From Aquirhabdus parva (GTDB lineage: Bacteria; Pseudomonadota; Gammaproteobacteria; Pseudomonadales; Moraxellaceae), in NCBI RefSeq assembly GCF_003351745.1, contig NZ_CP031222.1, positions 1,098,207 through 1,162,206 on the forward strand: a stretch of 64,000 bases of DNA, in the 5' to 3' direction. The stretch's first letter is position 1; each line of letters starts with the position of its first letter. The translations under genes were made by a program, and so were the position numbers. Below the pieces are notes generated by a model that worked only from the letters and a program-made list of their open reading frames with translations, searched no databases and was not told the origin of the DNA. Shown in pieces: positions 58,703 to 64,000 of this stretch.

Positions 58703-60217
58703 ATGTCAAACCCATTTAACACGACACAACGCGTTTTCCGTTTGAGTTTGCGTACGACATTATTCGGACTAGCATGTGGCGGTCTGCTGTATGGCTGTAA
58801 TGGATCAGATAATGATGTATCGGTTACACCATTAATCATCAATGATGCCGCCACTGCAGATGCTAACCTTCAGGCAGCATGGGTCACGATAGGGGATAAC
58901 AATCAAGCTATTGCCCGTGTCATCACCAATTACACGCCTGCTTCTAGTACAACCGATGCCAATGCTGTATGTCCACTATTAACCGTCGATGGACATCAAA
59001 ATCGTATGACGTTGCGTGTCGGAGCGGGGAATATGCCATTGCGTACGACGGCGAGTGATCCAGTGGACTCAAAGCCATCCAGCTTTCCAGTATCTGTTTG
59101 TGAAGCCAATCTATCGGCGACTGCGAAACAGGCTAGCGTAGGTTCCCGCACCTTGCCATTACCAAAAGCAGAGCCTCAACACATTCTAGTATTGGGTGAT
59201 ACGGGCTGCCGACTGAAAAAAAGTGGCAATGCTTATCAAGCTTGTAATGATCCGACGGCTTGGCCGCTGTCTACAGTTGTTGCATCCGCCGCGAGTTTGA
59301 ATCCAGATTTGGTGATTCATGTCGGGGATTATCATTACCGTGAGAATTTGTGTCCGTCAGATATCACGGGTTGTAAGGACAGTCCTTGGGGATATGGTTG
59401 GGATACTTGGCAGGCTGATCTGTTTAAGCCAGCGGCGGCATTGTTTGCCAAGGCGCCTTGGGTGGTGGTACGTGGCAATCACGAAGAGTGTGCACGAGCA
59501 GGTCAAGGCTGGTTCCGTTTTCTAGATCCACGGGCCTATAGCGATGCGCGTTCATGTAATGATCCAAGCAATGATAATGTTGCCAACTATAGTGATCCCT
59601 ATGCGGTGCCACTGGGTGCGGATTCACAGATTATTATCTTTGATTCGTCCAAAGCCGGTGCGAATGCACTGAAAACGACAGACCTCCAGTTCCAGACCTA
59701 TCAAAAACAGTTTCAGACTGTTGCGGCGCTTGCAGCTAAGACCAGTGTCAAAACAACATTATTTACCAATCATCACCCGATTTTGGCTTTTGCCCCAATT
59801 GCCGGAGCTAATCCAGCACCGGGCAATCTAGCCTTACAGTCGGTGATGAGCAGCCTCAATGCCCAAGCCTATTATCCAGCAGGCATTCAATTGGCGCTGC
59901 ATGGTCATGTCCATGATTTTCAGGCCATCAATTTCGCCAGCAATCACCCTGCGACGATCGTGGCGGGCAATGCTGGTGATACTTTAGATGTGGCCCTCCC
60001 TGATCCACTACCAACAGGCGCAACGCCAGCACCGGGAGCGGTCATCGATAAGATTACCCATCACAGTACTTTTGGTTTCATGATGATGGATCGTAATCCT
60101 GCACCTGCCACAGGGTGGACTTATAAGGCTTACACAACGACAGGTAAACTGTTGACCACTTGTACTCAAACGGGTCGCCAGATAGCTTGTGATAAGACAG
60201 GCTATATTACCCCGTGA
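58703..60217 (+). CDS. Metallophosphoesterase lipoprotein
   Basis: A 504-residue lipoprotein with lipobox LLYGC (near residue 32). The calcineurin-like metal site is complete: GDTGCR near 166, GDYHYRE near 208, GNHEE near 257, NHHP near 352 and GHVHDF near 401. These Asp, Asn and His residues hold two metals and hydrolyse phosphate mono- or diesters. It is Cys-rich (SDITGCKDS, ECARAG, RSCNDP), as expected for a periplasmic disulfide-bonded enzyme. The gene overlaps a diheme peroxidase gene (GTGA), so the pair is coupled; a PhoB-like pattern upstream is weak. Substrate unknown. Confidence 0.87.
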   Translation: MSNPFNTTQRVFRLSLRTTLFGLACGGLLYGCNGSDNDVSVTPLIINDAATADANLQAAWVTIGDNNQAIARVITNYTPASSTTDANAVCPLLTVDGHQNRMTLRVGAGNMPLRTTASDPVDSKPSSFPVSVCEANLSATAKQASVGSRTLPLPKAEPQHILVLGDTGCRLKKSGNAYQACNDPTAWPLSTVVASAASLNPDLVIHVGDYHYRENLCPSDITGCKDSPWGYGWDTWQADLFKPAAALFAKAPWVVVRGNHEECARAGQGWFRFLDPRAYSDARSCNDPSNDNVANYSDPYAVPLGADSQIIIFDSSKAGANALKTTDLQFQTYQKQFQTVAALAAKTSVKTTLFTNHHPILAFAPIAGANPAPGNLALQSVMSSLNAQAYYPAGIQLALHGHVHDFQAINFASNHPATIVAGNAGDTLDVALPDPLPTGATPAPGAVIDKITHHSTFGFMMMDRNPAPATGWTYKAYTTTGKLLTTCTQTGRQIACDKTGYITP

Positions 60218-61545
60218 TTGTTGGCGTTAAACCACGCTGGGTGATGACGAAAGCGATACTAACAATTTTTTCGTTCAGTATCGCGAGCGCAGGGTATGCC
60301 GCAAATGTTGATTCCGCGAAGGGTGATAGTCGGGTTATAGCGCATATCGGCGCCACGCCACAGTTCAAGGATCAAATTGATCCAACCACGGTTACCTTTC
60401 GTCCCAATCCTGCATTAGTCGCTTTGGGGCGGCAGGTTTTTTTTGATCCGAATCTTTCCGAGCCTCGCGGTACGTCATGTGCTGGTTGCCATGATCCGGC
60501 GCGTGCATTTTCACCCACCTTGAATGCACAATCGCGTTTGGTCGGCACCACTCAAGGGAGCAGGCCTGGACATTTGAGTGACCGTAATGCACCGTCACTG
60601 CTGTATGTGCGTTATGTGCCCCAGCGCTATTTCTTTCAGGATGATGATGATCCCTATCCATCTCCATTTGGCGGGCTATTTACGGATGGACGGGCAAATG
60701 ATTTGGCTGAGCAAATCCGTGGTCCTCTCTTTGATGCAAACGAAATGAATAATGCATCGCCACGTAGCTTATTACTCAAGGTTAAGCACACCCCAATTGG
60801 GCAGGCTCTATCTGCTCGCTTCGGTCAAAGCGTGCTAAATAGTCCAAATTTACTCGTCCAGCGTTTAGGTGAGGTCCTTGCGGCCTATCAGCAAAGTGAT
60901 GAGATGGCACCTTTTAGCTCGCGATTTGATGATTACCTACGTAAGCGTAAGCCTCTAACCGTACAAGAAATGCAAGGCTTAGCGGTCTTTAAAAATCCAG
61001 ACAAAGGCAATTGCCAGTCGTGTCATTTACTCAATGATACTTCTAATCGACCCGAGCGTTCGCTATTCACCGATTTTGGTTATGACGCGATTGCCGTACC
61101 CCGTAATCGTGCTTTAGTGGCGAATAAGAACCCACAGCATTTTGATAATGGTTTGTGTAAGACTGCTGCCCAATTGCATTGGCCTGATCCCAAGCAGTGG
61201 TGTGGCTACTTCCGCACACCGACCCTGCGCAATGTCGCGGTGCGCCAAAGTTTTATGCACAATGGGGTGTTTAAGACTTTACGTGAAGCGGTGGCTTTCT
61301 ATGCCACACGTTCAACCGATCCCAAGCATTGGTATCATGGTCAGCAATATTTTGATGATGTCCCCAAAGCGTATCGTGCCAATATTAATATTAATTCGAC
61401 TCCGCTTAACCGCAAAGTAGGGCTTAAGCCTGCGCTATCCGATACGGATATAGATGACCTTGTTGTATTTTTAAGGACGTTGACCGATGCGCGTTATGTC
61501 TCAAAGATGCCGTCACTTAAAGATCAACTCGTTATCACGCCATAA
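60214..61545 (+). CDS. Diheme cytochrome c peroxidase (MauG/CcpA type)
   Basis: A 443-residue periplasmic diheme protein. Two heme-attachment motifs are CAGCH (GTSCAGCHDPARAF, near 89) and CQSCH (GNCQSCHLLNDTS, near 267). Typical peroxidase/MauG elements are VALGRQVFFDPNLSEPRGTSCAGCH, GRANDLAEQIRGPLFD and FRTPTLRNVAVRQSFMHNGVFKTL. The signal peptide is MTKAILTIFSFSIASAGYA-like. The frame opens at a GTG (60214) overlapping the previous stop; an ATG ten codons later at 60244 gives a more normal signal. Its cotranscription with a phosphoesterase is unusual. Acting as MauG on a partner protein or as a peroxide scavenger are both possible. Confidence 0.87.
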   Translation: MIVGVKPRWVMTKAILTIFSFSIASAGYAANVDSAKGDSRVIAHIGATPQFKDQIDPTTVTFRPNPALVALGRQVFFDPNLSEPRGTSCAGCHDPARAFSPTLNAQSRLVGTTQGSRPGHLSDRNAPSLLYVRYVPQRYFFQDDDDPYPSPFGGLFTDGRANDLAEQIRGPLFDANEMNNASPRSLLLKVKHTPIGQALSARFGQSVLNSPNLLVQRLGEVLAAYQQSDEMAPFSSRFDDYLRKRKPLTVQEMQGLAVFKNPDKGNCQSCHLLNDTSNRPERSLFTDFGYDAIAVPRNRALVANKNPQHFDNGLCKTAAQLHWPDPKQWCGYFRTPTLRNVAVRQSFMHNGVFKTLREAVAFYATRSTDPKHWYHGQQYFDDVPKAYRANININSTPLNRKVGLKPALSDTDIDDLVVFLRTLTDARYVSKMPSLKDQLVITP

Positions 61546-61549
61546 GTCC

Positions 61550-61951
61550 TTATATCTCTAACTGTGCGAGCACTCTTTGGGCATTGGCTGAGCATTCCAA
61601 ATGCTCAGGTTTATTTTCAATGCTATCAATAATAGATAAGAGCTGAGCTTTGTTTTGGGTTAAACGCTGCTGCAATGCATCGATTTCGAGGATCTTTTGT
61701 CTAAGGCGGGTGAGCAGTTCATCGTGTTGCCAGCCTTTTGTATTCTCAGGCAGCATATTGTGGATTTCTTCCAACGTGAATCCAACTTGTTGGGCACAAG
61801 TGATGATGCGCAATAGCTGCAAGGTTTGCGCGGGATATTCACGATAACCATTTGCTTTGCGGTGTACTTTGCCGATCAGACCACGTGCCTCATAAAATCG
61901 TATACGAGACGAAGCGAGTCCACTTTGTTTTGCAAGTTCGCCGATTTTCAT
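61550..61951 (-). CDS. MerR-family regulator
   Basis: A 133-residue MerR protein. The winged helix is MKIGELAKQSGLASSRIRFYEARGLIGKVHRKANGYREYP. The dimerisation coiled coil spans about 80-110 (LLTRLRQKILEIDALQQRLTQNKAQLLSIID). The C-terminus has a single Cys, not the Cys cluster of metal or redox sensors (MerR, SoxR), so the signal is probably not a metal. It is divergent from a flavin reductase, and the gap has a MerR-type promoter. It probably controls that reductase. Confidence 0.9.
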   Translation of the reverse strand: MKIGELAKQSGLASSRIRFYEARGLIGKVHRKANGYREYPAQTLQLLRIITCAQQVGFTLEEIHNMLPENTKGWQHDELLTRLRQKILEIDALQQRLTQNKAQLLSIIDSIENKPEHLECSANAQRVLAQLEI

Positions 61952-61972
61952 GGATGGCCTCGTCAGATAAGC

Positions 61973-62003
61973 TTGACTTTAAAGTTAACTTTAAACTTAT
62001 GAT
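61973..62003 (+). promoter_or_regulatory. MerR-type promoter and operator of the reductase
   Basis: The -35 TTGACT (61973) and -10 TATGAT (61998) are separated by 19 bases, the overlong spacer of MerR-activated promoters. A perfect 18-base palindrome, TTTAAAGTTAACTTTAAA, lies at 61978-61995 between them, as expected for a MerR dimer site. The reductase ATG follows 28 bases after the -10. Confidence 0.88.
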
Positions 62004-62030
62004 CAGCATCCCGTCAAGGAGATCTCCAAC

Positions 62031-63266
62031 ATGATCGCATTTCAGGCTTTAACATTACCCAATGGTTCTATCATTCCAAATCGTATCGCGAAGGCTGCCA
62101 TGGAGGAAAATATGGCAGATGCTGATCAAGCACCTTCAAAACCTTTGATGCGTCTCTATCAGGCGTGGGCAGAAGGCGGTGCAGGTTTACTATTGACGGG
62201 CAATGTCATGGTTGATGGCCGAGCGATGACCGGACCGGGCGGTGTAGTACTAGAAAATGAAAAAAATCTGGATAAGTTTCGCCAGTGGGCCCAGATCGGT
62301 CGTTCCAGAGGCGCCCAGTTCTGGATGCAGATTAATCATCCCGGCCGACAAGTCCAAGCTGCGATGGGTCAGGAGACTTGGGCGCCATCGGCGATTGCGC
62401 TGGATCTGGGAAAAATGTCCAAATTCTTTGGTCAGCCAAAATCCATGACCGAGGCAGAGATTGCTGAAGTTATACAACGCTTTGTACATACCGCGCAGTT
62501 GGCTGAGAAAGCTGGTTTTACGGGTGTAGAAGTGCATGCTGCACATGGCTATTTATTGAGTCAGTTTTTATCACCACTTAGCAATCAGCGCACGGATCAA
62601 TGGGGTGGCCGATTAGAGAATCGAGCCCGATTACTTTTAGAAATCGTCAAAGCGATACGCAATACGGTCTCTCCGCAATTTGCTGTATCCGTCAAACTCA
62701 ACTCCGCAGATTTCCAGCGTGGCGGTTTTAGCGCTGAAGATGCAAAGCAAGTCGTGGAAATGCTGAACGGTCTTGCGGTAGATCTTGTTGAGCTGTCTGG
62801 AGGGAGCTATGAGGCTCCAGCCATGCAGGGAGACGCTCGGGATGGGCGCACTCTGGCACGTGAAGCGTATTTTCTGGAATTTGCAGAAGAAATTGCAGCA
62901 GTTGCGAAGATGCCCCTGATGGTGACAGGTGGTATTCGGCGTCATGAGGTGGTTAAGCAAGTGATTAGCAATGGTGTGGCCATGGCTGGAATCGCGACAG
63001 CATTAGCGATTGATCCGAATCTGCCGCAGAGATGGCGAGAGGGGCAGAGTGCTGCGCCGCAGCTGGCGCCGATTAAATGGAAGAATAAGACTCTGGCATC
63101 ACTTGCGAATATGGCCGTAGTCAAGTTTCAATTAAGCCGACTTAGTCTCGGACGCCGTCCTAACCCCAGTGTCTCTGCATTTTGGGCACTGTTACTTCAG
63201 CAGTTTGCGACTTCACGGCGTACTCGGCAGTATCGCCGTTGGATTGAAGCTCAAATTAAAAAATGA
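62031..63266 (+). CDS. NADH:flavin oxidoreductase of the old-yellow-enzyme family
   Basis: A 411-residue FMN enzyme that reduces activated alkenes or enoyl compounds. It has the OYE barrel features PNRIAKAAMEENMAD, MQINHPGRQ, GVEVHAAHGYLLSQFLSPLSNQRTDQWGGRLENRARL (the conserved His-x-x-His group), VSVKLNSADFQRGGFS and the FMN phosphate region VTGGIRRHE. The C-terminal 40 residues (LGRRPNPSVSAFWALLLQQF) are outside the core. No NADPH/4Fe-4S extension of dienoyl-CoA reductase is present. It is controlled by the adjacent MerR protein, judging by the promoter. Substrate unknown; electrophile detoxification is a reasonable guess. Confidence 0.9.
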   Translation: MIAFQALTLPNGSIIPNRIAKAAMEENMADADQAPSKPLMRLYQAWAEGGAGLLLTGNVMVDGRAMTGPGGVVLENEKNLDKFRQWAQIGRSRGAQFWMQINHPGRQVQAAMGQETWAPSAIALDLGKMSKFFGQPKSMTEAEIAEVIQRFVHTAQLAEKAGFTGVEVHAAHGYLLSQFLSPLSNQRTDQWGGRLENRARLLLEIVKAIRNTVSPQFAVSVKLNSADFQRGGFSAEDAKQVVEMLNGLAVDLVELSGGSYEAPAMQGDARDGRTLAREAYFLEFAEEIAAVAKMPLMVTGGIRRHEVVKQVISNGVAMAGIATALAIDPNLPQRWREGQSAAPQLAPIKWKNKTLASLANMAVVKFQLSRLSLGRRPNPSVSAFWALLLQQFATSRRTRQYRRWIEAQIKK

Positions 63267-63303
63267 TTTTTGAGAAGAGACTCAAGTTGTGAATGATAAA
63301 TGG

Positions 63304-63365
63304 CTCAAAATAGTTATTTATTCTATATTAAGTATCTAATTAATATAGTAAATAACTGTTTTGAG
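63304..63365. repeat. Long AT-rich imperfect inverted repeat
   Basis: The left arm (63304-63331) pairs with the right arm (63340-63365): 26 base pairs with one mismatch and one two-base bulge, around an 8-base loop. The outer ends are CTCAAAA and TTTTGAG. It starts 38 bases past the reductase stop. It has no GC core, so it is not a typical terminator; a small palindromic element or operator is possible. Confidence 0.85.
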
Positions 63366-63479
63366 TATTTAAGGGTAGTAAATAAGAAAAAGATTCCAAA
63401 TGGATGGTTTTGTAACGGGAATGACATTGATTTAAGCAAGAATGCTGCTACTCAATTTTCATTGTCCTAGCGATTACTC

Positions 63480-64000
63480 ATGCAAATCAACTCTCATCAC
63501 TTCAATCTTAATGTTATTTCACAGAGCATCCTGATTGTTTTGGCAGCAACCTGCCAATATGGATATGCCGCAGATCGTACACCGGGTAGCGATCCCGAGA
63601 TTGCTTCGGCAAAAACGATAGATTCGGCTCCACTGAATAATGTGGTGGTCATGGCTAAAAAGACTACGCGTTCTGCCGTGTCTCTATCGGGGACCGAAAT
63701 TCAAAAGGTTCTGCCTGGTGCAAATCCGTTAAAGGCGATCCAGACTTTACCTGGGGTTTATTATGTGACCGCAGACCCTTGGGGAAATAACGAACAAAAT
63801 GCTCAGCTCTTTGTCCATGGCTTCTCTCAGCAGCAATTGGGATATACCTTTGATGGGGTACCGCTGGGTGATCAGCAGTACGCAAACTATAATGGTTTAT
63901 CTCCTCAGCGCGCAGTGATCAGTGAAAACGTCAAAACGACGACTTTGAACTCTGGTGCTGGTGATCTCTCTACGGCATCCACGTCCAACTTGGGCGGAAC
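63480..64000 (+). CDS. TonB-dependent receptor, N-terminal part (runs off window)
   Basis: The first 173 codons of a receptor open to the window end. The signal peptide (about residues 1-31, ending YGYAAD) is followed by a TonB-box region (APLNNVVVMAKKT) and the start of the plug: EIQKVLPGANPLKAIQTLPGVYYVTADPWGNNEQNAQLFVHGFSQQQLGYTFDGVPLGDQQYANYNGLSPQRAV, then ASTSNLGG. These blocks match the receptor at 51433 position by position, so they are one subfamily. The link between the two loci is not explained by sequence. The long inverted repeat lies 115 bases upstream of the ATG. Confidence 0.9.
   Translation, partial: MQINSHHFNLNVISQSILIVLAATCQYGYAADRTPGSDPEIASAKTIDSAPLNNVVVMAKKTTRSAVSLSGTEIQKVLPGANPLKAIQTLPGVYYVTADPWGNNEQNAQLFVHGFSQQQLGYTFDGVPLGDQQYANYNGLSPQRAVISENVKTTTLNSGAGDLSTASTSNLGG

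Noticed and set aside
58447-58854. Minus-strand frame overlapping the phosphoesterase start
   Set aside because: It lies opposite the signal peptide of a well-supported gene, and its sequence looks random.

Overview
The window reads as chromosomal DNA of a gammaproteobacterium of the Moraxellaceae, most like Acinetobacter or a close relative. This is an inference from moderate GC content, the leuS-lptE-holA block, the ilvI-ilvH-ilvC block, umuDC and ohr/ohrR arranged as free-standing units, and the proteins themselves. I saw no rRNA, tRNA, CRISPR array, insertion sequence or phage module. Most of the 64 kb is dense ordinary chromosome broken by small accessory groups.

Layout. 1-2.7 kb: a RutG-like pyrimidine permease (-) and its divergent RutR-type regulator, with RutR-like operator sequences between them. 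2.7-9.2 kb (-): a DUF3108 protein, a DUF2799 lipoprotein, holA, lptE and leuS. 9.3-10.4 kb (-): two small secreted DUF4124-like proteins, one with 25 perfect copies of a hexamer encoding a Pro-Thr linker. 10.9-14.4 kb (+): ilvI, ilvH and ilvC for branched-chain amino acids. 14.5-18.1 kb (+): an accessory envelope island with an AT-rich orphan secreted protein, two tandem head-GIN (DUF2807) lipoproteins and a DUF4282-type membrane protein with a decapeptide-repeat tail. 18.3-20.3 kb (+): a GT4 glycosyltransferase and a PAP2 phosphatase behind what looks like a complete PhoB-type promoter, suggesting phosphate-starvation glycolipid synthesis. 20.4-26.2 kb: a membrane protein, a Bcr/CflA exporter, a small protein, crcB, gcvH, a cystathionine beta-lyase-like enzyme and a DUF2804 protein. 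26.4-29.1 kb: a large TonB-dependent receptor. 29.2-32.7 kb: ETF-ubiquinone oxidoreductase, DUF1285 and murI.

32.8-40.1 kb (-): a complete czcI-C-B-A-D heavy-metal efflux operon with overlapping genes. 40.6-41.5 kb: a four-repeat COG4705-type membrane protein. 41.5-43.7 kb (-): umuD, umuC and a small partner gene. 43.8-44.9 kb (-): ohr and ohrR, sharing one inverted-repeat operator. 45.1-47.2 kb (+): an SPFH protein with an unusual N-terminal array of about 73-residue modules. 47.5-53.7 kb (+): tauABCD followed by a TonB-dependent receptor. 53.7-57.2 kb (+): an SMR exporter, a DUF4105 membrane protein and an overlapping lipoprotein alpha/beta hydrolase; cfa converges on them. 58.7-61.5 kb (+): a metallophosphoesterase lipoprotein overlapping a diheme peroxidase. 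61.5-63.3 kb: a MerR regulator divergent from an old-yellow-enzyme-type reductase, with a textbook 19-bp-spacer MerR promoter. 63.5 kb to the end: the start of a second TonB-dependent receptor of the same subfamily as the tau-linked one.

The strongest under-described signals are the PhoB-like promoter of the glycosyltransferase-PAP2 operon, the modular SPFH protein, the decapeptide-repeat membrane protein, and the unambiguous operators at ohr/ohrR and at the MerR-reductase pair. All functions are inferred by reading motifs; no database search was run.
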